DNA from: Pseudomonas azotoformans
GTDB taxonomy: Bacteria > Pseudomonadota > Gammaproteobacteria > Pseudomonadales > Pseudomonadaceae
Length of the DNA: 64,000 nt
Assembly: GCF_900103345.1 (NCBI RefSeq)
Contig: NZ_LT629702.1
Coordinates: 3,100,001-3,164,000, forward strand
Direction: 5' to 3'
Below, in pieces: positions 17,297-25,346 of this stretch (within the stretch, counting starts at the first letter, position 1; each line of letters begins with the position of its first letter). The position numbers and the translations under genes are program-made. A model generated the notes under the pieces. That model was not told the origin of the DNA and did no database searches. It saw nothing but the letters and a program-made list of their open reading frames with translations.

Positions 17297-18289
17297 TTAC
17301 AAAACTTCTATTTTTGTAACATTCAACTGATTGCGAAAAAAACGATCTCGCTCAGCAAACCATTCCTTTGCTTTTTCTTTTCCGGAATCTTGATTGGCTT
17401 GCTCTAAAGCGTATTTAGCTGACTTGTATCGCTCTACTTTATCCGAAGTAATGTAGCACAAGAGGCTTAAATCGCTGGCCGCAAACTTTTGCTCTTGCTC
17501 GATAAGTTGAAAGGCGTTTTTTCTGGCCAACTCAATGACATCCATTTTTTTTGTGAGAGCATTGAGTTTTAGTGTGGTGACGTTCTTCTCTATCTTCTCT
17601 GCTTCATCGTAGGCTTTTTTGACATCCGAGAGGTTCTGCAACACGTCTCGGTATCTCTCAACTAGAAGGAAAGAAGTGTTAGCTATCGTACCTAGCGTCA
17701 TACGCTGGGTACGACGATCAGTTTTTATCTTCCCTTTCTTATCTGTGTATTCCTTTATCGTCACGCCCGTTACTGACAGTGCATAAGCGCCGGTGCGGGC
17801 GATGGACTCAAGATGCCTCATGGTCTGAGGCCCGAGTTTTTCCCGCATTGCATGAACACGAGCCTGGACTGTAGCCAAGTCCGACTTTACTTGAAAAACT
17901 TCCTTGAGTGCGGAGTCTTTTTGCTCCACTAGCGTTCGAAGGCGCTCAAGCCCTTCTTCATATTTCTTCTGATTCAGGTATTTAGTTCTGTCAGCGTTCA
18001 GCTTTGACTTACCATCAAATTTGGTCTGGGCGCAATCGTTGCCAACAAGAGTAATGCTGTTATCTGTAAGCAGAGCAACAAAGCCCCACTTGTGACCCTC
18101 ATTGCATAGCTTGTCATTGCTTTTCAGAAGACAGCATTTCACCTCATCGCTAAAAAAATAATCCCCAAGAATATGTTTATAATTTTTAGGCGATACTGGG
18201 TTTTCTTTTTTGAAGCCAGGGAGCGCCTCAATCTCAGAAATTGTATTGAATGTGCGGATCTCAACGGTTCTATCGAGTTTCTCGTGCAT
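17297..18289 (-). CDS. unknown coiled-coil protein with Cys/His cluster
   Basis: A 330-residue protein of unknown family. Residues 50-85 contain CCLLKSNDKLCNEGHKWGF and GNDCA, a Cys/His grouping that could bind zinc. Residues 105-150 and 215-260 are rich in Lys/Glu and predicted coiled coil. The centre has KGKIKTDRRTQRMTLG, strongly basic. The DNA is visibly more AT-rich than the surrounding chromosome, suggesting horizontal origin. It lies outside the tRNA-Ser direct repeats, so it does not belong to the present 12-kb island. It may be a remnant of an older insertion at the same site. No function is assigned. Confidence 0.65.
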   Translation of the reverse strand: MHEKLDRTVEIRTFNTISEIEALPGFKKENPVSPKNYKHILGDYFFSDEVKCCLLKSNDKLCNEGHKWGFVALLTDNSITLVGNDCAQTKFDGKSKLNADRTKYLNQKKYEEGLERLRTLVEQKDSALKEVFQVKSDLATVQARVHAMREKLGPQTMRHLESIARTGAYALSVTGVTIKEYTDKKGKIKTDRRTQRMTLGTIANTSFLLVERYRDVLQNLSDVKKAYDEAEKIEKNVTTLKLNALTKKMDVIELARKNAFQLIEQEQKFAASDLSLLCYITSDKVERYKSAKYALEQANQDSGKEKAKEWFAERDRFFRNQLNVTKIEVL

Positions 18290-18852
18290 ACGGATATGTA
18301 CCCAGATATCAAGATTCTATTGCTAGACATCACCCGGCTGCGGAGCGGCAGATTGATCATGACTAGATTTTTCGTAATGCCGTTAAGCCTTGGTTGGAGC
18401 CGGAGCATGCCCTAGGGCAATGCGCCCCGTGGAGCTTTGAGGGCCGGTACCCACGTGCCAAACCACTGTTAATTAATACAGTATAGCCTATTTTTCTGGC
18501 CCGATATCTGCTGCCAGGTGAGGCGAGTCGAACTGCGCGTCATCTGGAGCAAACAAACCGAAAGCAGGCTTTTACTGCTCGAAATTGAGCTACCACTGCG
18601 GAGTCTCAGAAATAGGCGGCCTGTGAGAACCCACCCACGTCACGTGCGCAACCACTGCGGCGGCAATCTGACTGCGTAACTTCTGCTCTAGCCCGCTCTT
18701 GGCAGAAGTTCGCCACACGCACGCTAAGTGGTCTGCCGCCGGCTGAAATGGCCCTGCCGATCACGCGGTCACTGGCCACGCTTTCCGCACCAGAATAGAG
18801 CGCTAGTCCCATGGTGGTCCCATGGGCTTATTTTTTGGGCGCCAAAAACCAC
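18290..18852. other. gene-poor remnant region
   Basis: No convincing gene is seen in this stretch of about 560 bases. Short frames (for example 18606-18812, minus strand) lack family features. It holds an orphan LexA-like box near 18466. It joins the unknown AT-rich gene to the tRNA-Ser repeat and probably derives from one or more degraded insertions. Confidence 0.5.
18466..18481. promoter_or_regulatory. LexA-like SOS box
   Basis: CTGTTAATTAATACAG fits CTGT-N8-ACAG exactly with an A/T core. No intact gene starts close by on the right. The unknown protein begins 177 bases to the left on the minus strand. Confidence 0.45.
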
Positions 18853-18888
18853 AAACCCCCGACTTTCTCTAGGAAAATCAGGGGTTTG
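18842..18888 (-). terminator. terminator downstream of displaced tRNA-Ser 3' end
   Basis: On the minus strand, CAAACCCCTGATTTT pairs imperfectly with AAAGTCGGGGGTTTG and is followed by GGTTTTTGG. It sits immediately beyond the left copy of the tRNA-Ser 3' end. It is probably the original tRNA terminator, now 12 kb from the gene. Confidence 0.65.
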
Positions 18889-18897
18889 CGTTTTCAG

Positions 18898-18924
18898 AAT
18901 GTGGCGGTGAAGGAGAGATTCGAA
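18898..18924. repeat. left attachment site (copy of tRNA-Ser 3' end)
   Basis: This is a 27-base identical copy of 30917-30943. It contains the tRNA acceptor 3' strand and T-arm up to GAGAGATTCGAA, after which the two sites diverge. It marks the left edge of the island. Confidence 0.88.
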
Positions 18925-18977
18925 TTAACCACACCTACGGGCCTTTAAACCCCGTATTTAGGGGCTTACAGCTTGGA

Positions 18978-19012
18978 TAGTAGTACAATCGAGTAGTACA
19001 ATTCGCTGTACC
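18978..19012. promoter_or_regulatory. integrase arm-type direct repeats, left
   Basis: AGTAGTACAATCG is followed by AGTAGTACAATTC and a third GTACC-containing copy, giving tandem copies of AGTAGTACAA. The same doublet appears near the right end at 30846-30867. The position between att and the int start fits arm sites that may also regulate int. Confidence 0.6.
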
Positions 19013-19036
19013 ACTCTTCTCTCCCAGCGTGACCCC

Positions 19037-20530
19037 ATGGCCGATAACCTGATCCAGAAACGCGGCGAATCCACATGGTATTGCAGACTTGCTGTACCTG
19101 CTGATGTCCGGGCGGCGATGGGCGGCAAGACCGTTCTCATCCGGTCACTACAGACCGGCCTACGCTCCGAAGCCATGGAACGCCGCTTGGTGGTACTAGC
19201 CGAATGGAAGGCGCAGATTGCACAGGCCAGAGGGAAACGGGCTGCCCGTGGGGATACGTGGAAAGACCCCGTAGCAAACGTGGCTCATGGATTTGCACAG
19301 GCCACACGCAAGCTCAAAACAGACGTTGCCCTCGGGGAGACTGACGAACCATTGGCGTTCGCCCCTGAGGATATTGAAGCGCTTTACCGGGGGCTCTTCG
19401 ACGACTCGCCAGAGGGCAAGAAACGCCGGGAGAAGGCAGACCGGGTTTACGCCATGACAGGCATGGATGGCGAAGTGGCTAACATCGACTTTGCTACAGA
19501 AATGGCGCAGCAGCTCATGGCGAAGGTGTTTGGTGCAACCCAAGGACTCTCCTCAATGGAAGAGACCGAGGCACTACAGATACTAGCGGCGCCAGATGCC
19601 CATAAACCAAAGTCACCCATCACGCCCGCAAGACTCAAGGCATTTCGAGAATTCCGGGAGAGCCGTGGGGGCGCCCCGAAACACGTAGACCAGCAAGTTG
19701 GGAAGATGGAACGCCTGACAGACTTCCTGAAGAAAGACTCGCTGCCTCTGACCTTCGACACCGTAGACGTTTGGTTGAAATCCCTAGACCGGGCACCCGC
19801 GACACTGAGTCAGTATTTGATGGCTGGCACTGCGTTCTGGAAATGGGCGATGAAGTACGATTCGGGTTGGCGCGAGATGTATCAGGACAAGGTGAATCCG
19901 TTCGTTGGTCACGATCTGCCAAAGGGTGGGGGCGCAGACACAGCAGGTAAGGACAGGGAAATCTACACTCGGGCTGATACTCTCAAGCTGCAACGTGCAG
20001 CGCTGGATAATGATGATCAGCCGCTTGCAGATTTGATTGCTTTGGGCTGGTACACGGGGGCCAGGATTGAAGAGCTTTGCAGACTGACCACGGACAGCGT
20101 GATTACCGTCGATGGTGTCCAGTGTTTTGACTTCCCCAAGAGCAAAAGCAAGGCGAGTAAGCGTGTGGTACCGATTCATCCAAGCCTGTTGGCCGCTGTG
20201 GATCGACTCCGTAAGGACAGCACAGATACCTTCCTCATCCCAGCAGAGTCAGCAGATAAGTATGGCAAGCGGTCGCACGCAATCTCCAAAGCATTTGGCA
20301 GGTTACGTACAGCGGCAGGGTTCAGCAGACTGCATGTCTTTCACAGTTTTCGGCACACAGTTGTGACCGAGCTAATCAGGGCAGACGTGCCAGACGCACT
20401 GGCGAAAGAATTGGTAGGTCATGAGACGGGATCAGTTACCCATGATGTTTATTCGAAGGGTGCGTCCACAAAACAGAAGTTTGACGCTATATCGAAGCTG
20501 CCCACCATAGCCACGGGTTTGAAGCTGTGA
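19037..20530 (+). CDS. int: tyrosine-type site-specific integrase
   Basis: A 497-residue phage/island integrase. The N-terminal part (LIQKRGESTWYCRLAVPADV) resembles the DUF6538 arm-binding domain. The C-terminal catalytic domain shows the Arg in YTGARIEELCRL near residue 341, a Lys in KSKASKRVV, HSFRH with His and Arg near 434-438, GHETGSVTH near 460 and the nucleophile Tyr in HDVYSKG near 470. It recombines attP with the tRNA-Ser 3' end. It is transcribed away from the left att, next to the arm repeats. It lies at the island end far from the intact tRNA, which is less usual. No excisionase was recognised. Confidence 0.95.
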   Translation: MADNLIQKRGESTWYCRLAVPADVRAAMGGKTVLIRSLQTGLRSEAMERRLVVLAEWKAQIAQARGKRAARGDTWKDPVANVAHGFAQATRKLKTDVALGETDEPLAFAPEDIEALYRGLFDDSPEGKKRREKADRVYAMTGMDGEVANIDFATEMAQQLMAKVFGATQGLSSMEETEALQILAAPDAHKPKSPITPARLKAFREFRESRGGAPKHVDQQVGKMERLTDFLKKDSLPLTFDTVDVWLKSLDRAPATLSQYLMAGTAFWKWAMKYDSGWREMYQDKVNPFVGHDLPKGGGADTAGKDREIYTRADTLKLQRAALDNDDQPLADLIALGWYTGARIEELCRLTTDSVITVDGVQCFDFPKSKSKASKRVVPIHPSLLAAVDRLRKDSTDTFLIPAESADKYGKRSHAISKAFGRLRTAAGFSRLHVFHSFRHTVVTELIRADVPDALAKELVGHETGSVTHDVYSKGASTKQKFDAISKLPTIATGLKL

Positions 20531-20708
20531 GGAAAATCTAAAAACGGACGTGCGCTAACATTAAGTTTAAAGTATAACTATGAAAAGATGGCCTAGCGCC
20601 ATTATTTTCTGAGGTTGCCGAGATCCACAGCTGGCATGGAGGCTTCCAAGGACGGGATTTTAGCTAGGGGCAATGTGAGCATTGCTGGCACCTGAGGACA
20701 ACTGCATC

Positions 20709-21536
20709 ATGGCAATAAATTTCGACGTCGTAATTGAGACACCTGACTACGAAGTAGATATGAAAACCGGCCTTGACACCTTACAAGGTGTTTCTGACGC
20801 GACAAGAACCATTGCGGAAACGCTGCTCACTGGCAATGTTCCCCAGCGTAAAAACAGTAAGAGCAACGTTCGGACTATGCTAAAAAAAACGTTCGAGGGT
20901 TCTTACGGTCAAATCTTCAGCTTGAACATTTCTGATGAAGAGCTGAAAAAGGAATATCGAAAAATTGGCAATACGGCTTTCGCAGAGCTGATGGGCTTTT
21001 TTATGAACGAAGCTCTAGACTTAGAAACTAAGGAACTATCCGCAAAAGCGGAAAAAATAGTTGAGAGTCTCGGTGATAATGCTGAAAGGCTTGTCAGACA
21101 ACTACGAACTTCAATCATGAAAGACGCACATGAAGTTTCGAAAAAATTCGGATATGACGTCAAGGTTAACTTTAGAAAAAACTCAGTACAAAAAATATTG
21201 ATTGCCGAATTTGACGAAACCACGGCACACGCATTGGAGGCCGTACGCTCGGATGTTCGAGAAACTATCATCGCAGCCGTACGACGATTCAACACTAATA
21301 CCGGAAATGGACGTTTACAAATTCAGGACGAAGAAGAGACCATTGCATTCGGCTTCGAAAAAGTCTACAGGGAAGTTAGATTTGCCACCAAAAAAAGATT
21401 CTCAGAAAATCTAGACTACAACAATGGAATTGAGATAGAACGTTGGAAATATTTGGAAATCGAGGTATATCCCATTAAACGCTTTGACGACAAGGTCGTT
21501 AAATATGTAGTAGCCGGACTCCATGAAGACCAATAG
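20709..21536 (+). CDS. unknown protein, partner of AbiC-like gene
   Basis: A 275-residue soluble protein with no recognised motif. It starts MAINFDVVIETPDYEVDMKT and has long charged helices in the middle (LETKELSAKAEKIVESLG) and a beta-rich C terminus. The DNA is strongly AT-rich, which points to recent acquisition. The ATG at 20709 is used because TGAGGA lies 12 bases upstream. Its 3' end overlaps the next gene by 14 bases, so the two are coupled. Context suggests the sensor or regulatory half of a two-gene phage-defence unit, but this is inference from neighbourhood only. Confidence 0.65.
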   Translation: MAINFDVVIETPDYEVDMKTGLDTLQGVSDATRTIAETLLTGNVPQRKNSKSNVRTMLKKTFEGSYGQIFSLNISDEELKKEYRKIGNTAFAELMGFFMNEALDLETKELSAKAEKIVESLGDNAERLVRQLRTSIMKDAHEVSKKFGYDVKVNFRKNSVQKILIAEFDETTAHALEAVRSDVRETIIAAVRRFNTNTGNGRLQIQDEEETIAFGFEKVYREVRFATKKRFSENLDYNNGIEIERWKYLEIEVYPIKRFDDKVVKYVVAGLHEDQ

Positions 21537-22260
21537 ATACATCTTCATCGCGATCACCCTTATTGCAATCGTCTGCTTGTCATACGTGCTTAATTTTTAC
21601 GTAAAGTTGAGCTATGTAATCTCAGATGAGCCAGAAGCATGGGGACAGCTAGGAGACTTTGTAGGCGGCTTAATCAACCCTATTTTAAGCTTCATGTCGC
21701 TGTTATTCATCATAAAATCTCTCAGTCTCCAGAATGAAGCGAACGTAGGTTTGAGAGAAGAAGTAAAAAACACTAGAAAGACTGAAAAGCTGCGTTCATT
21801 TGAAACCCAGCTATTCCACATGATCGCTTCTCAAAGAGAATTATTCAACTCCTTAAAAGTTAACGATATATCATATCAAACCTTTTCCAAAAAAATGGGA
21901 GTTGAAGCGGTTATCGTTATTGAAACAGAAGTGGAACGCTTGAGAGAAAGCTTTGATGTGGACATTGTCAACGCATACTTAGAGGCGGCTGATCCGACCG
22001 ATCAAATTTATGGCCTCACAAGGATTTTTTACAACATCGTAAAGCTCACTTCCGAAAAATTAAGCGACGCCAATGAGTTCTCCGCCGAGGATAGAAAGTC
22101 CCACTATCTTACATTGATAAACTTTACAGATTTTTCTCTACTACGACTCATTATGCTGTCCGCTCAATTTACAGGACTTCCGCCTACAGAATATCTTAAA
22201 TCAAACCAAGAATTTAGCTCAACACTAAAAGAAGTTGGACTAAACTACAGTCTCTACTGA
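21523..22260 (+). CDS. putative phage abortive-infection protein, putAbiC-like
   Basis: A 245-residue protein with a hydrophobic helix at residues 6-28, then WGQLGDFVGGLINPILSF at 40-57 leading into a second helix to about 66. A coiled charged stretch and a helical cytoplasmic domain follow. The W-x-x-GDFxGGxxNPxxSF signature between two helices is that of the putAbiC family. FETQLFHMIASQRELFNSLK follows, as in relatives. These proteins are linked to aborted phage infection, probably by acting at the membrane after sensing. It overlaps the preceding gene, and both are AT-rich island cargo. Confidence 0.65.
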   Translation: MKTNRYIFIAITLIAIVCLSYVLNFYVKLSYVISDEPEAWGQLGDFVGGLINPILSFMSLLFIIKSLSLQNEANVGLREEVKNTRKTEKLRSFETQLFHMIASQRELFNSLKVNDISYQTFSKKMGVEAVIVIETEVERLRESFDVDIVNAYLEAADPTDQIYGLTRIFYNIVKLTSEKLSDANEFSAEDRKSHYLTLINFTDFSLLRLIMLSAQFTGLPPTEYLKSNQEFSSTLKEVGLNYSLY

Positions 22261-22649
22261 ATGACAACTCACACCAAAGCATACCGTGCATTCAACATTA
22301 ATAATCATAGAAGTTAAATTTTCGCTGAAAAAAACAACTGACTTTCGTTTTGACTTGAGTTTCACCGTTAGAAAATAATCTGGTAGCCCACCTGCACCTC
22401 TGGACTGTCCCCAGAATTCCGGTGCAGGCGAGCACAGGGGATTGTACAGCAACGTATTTTTGGTGGTCATTCGACAGGCGCTTAACATCGAACGACAGGG
22501 GCTTATCCAAACCCTTGAAATCCAGGAATAACCTGACACGCCGTGGCGCTCTGAGACCCCCTACAAGCCACGCTATAGCAACCTGAATCACATGGCATCA
22601 GAGACGACAAAGCCCGGTCAAGGCGGGCTGGAAGGCTGTCTCAGCAACG
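22261..22649. other. intergenic region with nested stem-loop
   Basis: No gene is seen in 389 bases. Near 22391-22428, CCTGCACC pairs with GGTGCAGG, and an inner CTGG/CCAG pair nests inside. It may act as a terminator-like barrier for the AbiC-like pair, although there is no T tract. Confidence 0.35.
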
Positions 22650-23192
22650 TTAATTCTTCATGGCACGTTGCACGGTGCTCAGACTTACACCAAGGGCCTT
22701 TGCTACCTTGCGGAAAGATGCGCCCTCTTCTGCCATTGCCTTGCGAATGGCTTCGTCATCTACCGTCTTCACACGTCCCTTGTAGACACCTGCTGCCTTG
22801 GCCTTTTGAATGCCCTCTGCCTGACGCTCACGAATCAACGCACGCTCGAACTGAGCAACACTGCCCAGCAGACCCAGCATTAGCTCCTGCATAGGGTTGG
22901 CTTCGCCGGTGAAGTGAAGTTGTTCCTTATGGAACGAGACAGCCACACCCCGACTGATCAATCCCTTTACAAGGGCCAGCAGATCTTCCAGTGAGCGGGC
23001 TAACCGATCAATGCTGTGGACGTGGAGAACGTCGCCCTTGCGAACATGGCGAAGCATTGCCTGTAGTTCGGGGCGGTCAGTGTTGGCCGCTGACACCTTG
23101 TCTGTGAACACTTCGTCCAGGGCAACGCCTTCCAGCTGGCGAGCGGTGTTTTGATCGGTGGATGAAACTCGAATGTAGCCGATGCTCGCCAT
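22650..23192 (-). CDS. serine recombinase, resolvase/invertase family
   Basis: A 180-residue small serine recombinase. MASIGYIRVSSTDQNTARQL places the catalytic Ser at residue 10. DKVSAANTDRPEL, GDVLHVHSIDRLAR and the MQELMLGLLGSVAQFERALI helix E region follow, and the C-terminal helix-turn-helix is SFRKVAKALGVSLSTVQRAM. This is the normal length for Tn3-type resolvases and invertases. The start at 23192 has AGAGGGGAG just upstream; seven codons further up is an alternative. Repeated TGTATTCA elements in front of it look like its own crossover or regulatory site. Confidence 0.9.
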   Translation of the reverse strand: MASIGYIRVSSTDQNTARQLEGVALDEVFTDKVSAANTDRPELQAMLRHVRKGDVLHVHSIDRLARSLEDLLALVKGLISRGVAVSFHKEQLHFTGEANPMQELMLGLLGSVAQFERALIRERQAEGIQKAKAAGVYKGRVKTVDDEAIRKAMAEEGASFRKVAKALGVSLSTVQRAMKN

Positions 23193-23204
23193 TGCTCTCC
23201 CCTC

Positions 23205-23325
23205 TGTATTCATTTAACTCTAGAGGTTTGAGTATGATCGTATTCATTAACAAAAACAAACCCTAATGAACACGACCCTTGTATTCACCGACGAGCGGTC
23301 TGAAGGGTATACCCAAATGAATACA
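23205..23325. promoter_or_regulatory. res-like array of TGTATTCA elements
   Basis: GTATTCATT-like 9-mers occur at 23205, 23240 and 23280 in one direction and, inverted, at 23265 and 23315. The elements at 23205 and 23315 are perfect 11-base complements. The pairs form dyads of roughly 34 and 46 bases, like the subsites of a resolvase res site. The array sits directly upstream of the recombinase start. Confidence 0.5.
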
Positions 23326-23397
23326 ATCTAAAAATTGATCCATTGACCCTCATCAAGCTATGGTGGCGATTTAACATACGCAGCAGGAATGATTTAG

Positions 23398-23922
23398 ATG
23401 AATCTCTTGTTACAAGATCCAGGCAATGACCTAGTTTACATTGAGCACAACGGAAAACGTCGCGGACCGTACGCATGTGCTTTCAGCACTACCCCCCTTA
23501 GGCTTTTCCAGGTCGAGCTGGAAATCACCGAAGGCGACAAGATCGTTCGCAAGGTGCACGGACAGGAATTCGTCTACACAATTAACGAGTTCGAATACTA
23601 CAGCGGTGGACACTCCCACTCTCGTTTTGACCCCCATTACGAGCTGACAATTACAAAGGATTCCGCCCTCCCCAAGCCGCAGCCTTCCGTCACCACCAAT
23701 AACATCAACATCCACGGATCGACCGGCATCCAGATTGGCGACCACAACGTCCAGAATCTTGAAGTAGCCCTGAAAGAGGTGCTTACCTCAATAGACAACG
23801 CGGACGCCCCTAAGGAAGAGCGAGAGGAAGCGAAGAACAAGCTCAATGCCTTCCTTGCACACCCACTAGTTTCTGCCGCTGTTGGTGCAACACTTCCCGT
23901 GGCTCTCGGCCTACTGAGCTGA
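23398..23922 (+). CDS. RHIM/amyloid-motif protein of unknown role
   Basis: A 174-residue protein. Residues 1-95 form a beta-rich domain of unknown family (DLVYIEHNGKRRGPYACAFS at its start). Residues 100-119 read TNNINIHGSTGIQIGDHNVQ, in which IQIGDHN matches the RIP homotypic interaction motif core I/V-Q-I/V-G-x-x-N that forms amyloid-like assemblies. Residues 121-155 are a charged helix, and 156-174 a hydrophobic helix (HPLVSAAVGATLPVALGLL) that could insert in membrane. Bacterial proteins with such motifs have been linked to cell-death signalling in phage defence. The effector or partner is not obvious. It is divergent from the recombinase. Confidence 0.65.
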   Translation: MNLLLQDPGNDLVYIEHNGKRRGPYACAFSTTPLRLFQVELEITEGDKIVRKVHGQEFVYTINEFEYYSGGHSHSRFDPHYELTITKDSALPKPQPSVTTNNINIHGSTGIQIGDHNVQNLEVALKEVLTSIDNADAPKEEREEAKNKLNAFLAHPLVSAAVGATLPVALGLLS

Positions 23923-24247
23923 TTACCTCTCCCTTTCGGCCCTTCGGGGCCGGAGGCTATCGCCGCCTTGGCCTTGCAGGAAAACGGTGGTTCCGGCTCA
24001 GAACGGGCGTTTTAGTGTGAAAACCTCGATTTGGGCGTCAGCATGGACCCGAGCTAAGCAAATTAACGTTGCCCCCTACGGAAACAGAGGGCTTCAGACG
24101 TGCCACAAAGTCAATCTTAGAAACAACGTCCACATCGCGCACTGGTTTCGAGTGGGTTTTGTCCAGGTTATCAAGAGGTTTCCAAAACGGTATGACGTTA
24201 CGGTGCCAGCATGGATAATCATGCCTATGACCAAGGAGCACTGGCGA
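23923..24247. other. intergenic region with UUCG hairpin
   Basis: CGGCCC-TTCG-GGGCCG at 23937-23952 is a perfect six-base-pair hairpin closed by the very stable UUCG loop, 15 bases after the RHIM gene. It lacks a T tract, so it may be a stabiliser or a weak terminator. The rest of the 325 bases carries no convincing gene, although a frame is open ahead of 24248. Confidence 0.4.
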
Positions 24248-24655
24248 ATGGAACGATTGAACGGGTGGCAAAGGCTGTGGGTTGCGGTTGCAGTAATCCT
24301 GCTTGCCGCGATTACCCTAGGCGGGGTGGATTCCTACCCTAGCCAATCCGAGGTCAAAGACAGGTATCAGGCACGACTAAAGTTTTGGGGCGACTGCAAC
24401 CTCTACTATCAAGGCCACAAGCTAGCACCAGAAACGCCACCATCACTCTGCCTCGACTTGAAAAAAGATGATGCGGTGATGACCTACAGGAAGACGGCAA
24501 TCGAATACAGCGATGAAGTAGAGCGATTGCCTGTTAGGCGCCTAGGTTGGGCTGGGACCATTCTAGGTATATGGGCAATCACTAACCTCGTCATTTTCAG
24601 CGTATTTACCACCACAAGGTGGATATACCGGGGCTTTCGCCCCAAGGCTGCATAA
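24248..24655 (+). CDS. small two-TM membrane protein, unknown
   Basis: A 135-residue protein. The N-terminal helix is WVAVAVILLAAITLGGV and the C-terminal helix is WAGTILGIWAITNLVIFSVF. Between them is a loop of about 70 residues with two cysteines (DCNLYY and SLCLDL), which could form a disulfide outside the cytoplasm. The end is basic (RWIYRGFRPKAA), consistent with a cytoplasmic C terminus. AAGGAG 9 bases upstream fixes the ATG at 24248; the frame runs open upstream without a better start. No family is recognised. Confidence 0.6.
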   Translation: MERLNGWQRLWVAVAVILLAAITLGGVDSYPSQSEVKDRYQARLKFWGDCNLYYQGHKLAPETPPSLCLDLKKDDAVMTYRKTAIEYSDEVERLPVRRLGWAGTILGIWAITNLVIFSVFTTTRWIYRGFRPKAA

Positions 24656-24680
24656 CCGTCTACATCTCACGCTGTATGGC

Positions 24681-25025
24681 CTACGAGACTTGGATCAGCG
24701 GACTATCACCAATCTGCACCACGTAAGCGATGGTAGCCAATTTGGCGTGGTGAGCAGCCTGCCTCAAGGCTTGGTCTACTTTCTTGGCAATGGGTGCCCG
24801 GTTCAATTCATCTTGGTAGGAGGTAGTCCAGACTGAGTAACCAGTTACTCGCTGCCAGCCTTGTTTGCGGAGTGACATTTCAAACCTCAAGCGCTGGAGG
24901 GCCGTAGCTTCCTTTAGCTGGGATATCGCCGTGCAATGCACCATTGAAATCTTCTCTGTGATGGACGCTTGCCCTAAGGGTATAGGACTACCCACAGCGC
25001 CGCTGTAAAGTTCAACTGCATTCAT
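24681..25025 (-). CDS. unknown small protein
   Basis: A 114-residue protein, soluble and mixed alpha/beta by eye, with LRFEMSLRKQGWQRVTGYSV and IAKKVDQALRQAAHHAKLAT. It has no signal peptide or known motif. GTAGGGGG lies about 8 bases before the ATG, which supports translation. It is divergent from the small secreted protein at 25056, leaving only 30 bases between the two starts, so their promoters must overlap each other's coding region. Confidence 0.55.
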   Translation of the reverse strand: MNAVELYSGAVGSPIPLGQASITEKISMVHCTAISQLKEATALQRLRFEMSLRKQGWQRVTGYSVWTTSYQDELNRAPIAKKVDQALRQAAHHAKLATIAYVVQIGDSPLIQVS

Positions 25026-25055
25026 TGAACCCCCTACACTGTGGAAGGACCCATC

Positions 25056-25346
25056 ATGAAATTCATCTGCACATTCACATTTCTACTGCTCGCCCAAGCA
25101 GCATATGCGGCTGACTCGGCTCCTGTCCCTGATCCCTACGGTGGCCCTGATAAGCGTCCAGAGAAAAGTGAGAATGTCACTGCCTACTTGAACGAAGACG
25201 GTACCTCTACCACCACGGCAGTGATCATTTACGCCGATGGTCATAAGGAATTCTGTATTACCCAAATGGTACGGCCTACAGCGGACCCACGGCGGTGGAA
25301 AGTCACCGGCAAGAAGTGCACACGAATTCTCTCGTATCTCAAATAA
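25056..25346 (+). CDS. small secreted protein, unknown
   Basis: A 96-residue protein with a clear signal peptide: MKFICTFTFLLLAQAAYAAD, with cleavage likely after AYA. The mature part is about 77 residues, with YLNEDGTSTTTAVIIYADGH and two cysteines (KEFCITQ and KKCTRIL) that may form a disulfide in the periplasm. AAGGA 7 bases upstream supports the ATG at 25056. No family is recognised. Confidence 0.6.
   Translation: MKFICTFTFLLLAQAAYAADSAPVPDPYGGPDKRPEKSENVTAYLNEDGTSTTTAVIIYADGHKEFCITQMVRPTADPRRWKVTGKKCTRILSYLK

Noticed and set aside
18606..18812. Short minus-strand frame near the left att
   Set aside because: No ribosome-binding site and no recognised motif. Possibly a remnant only.
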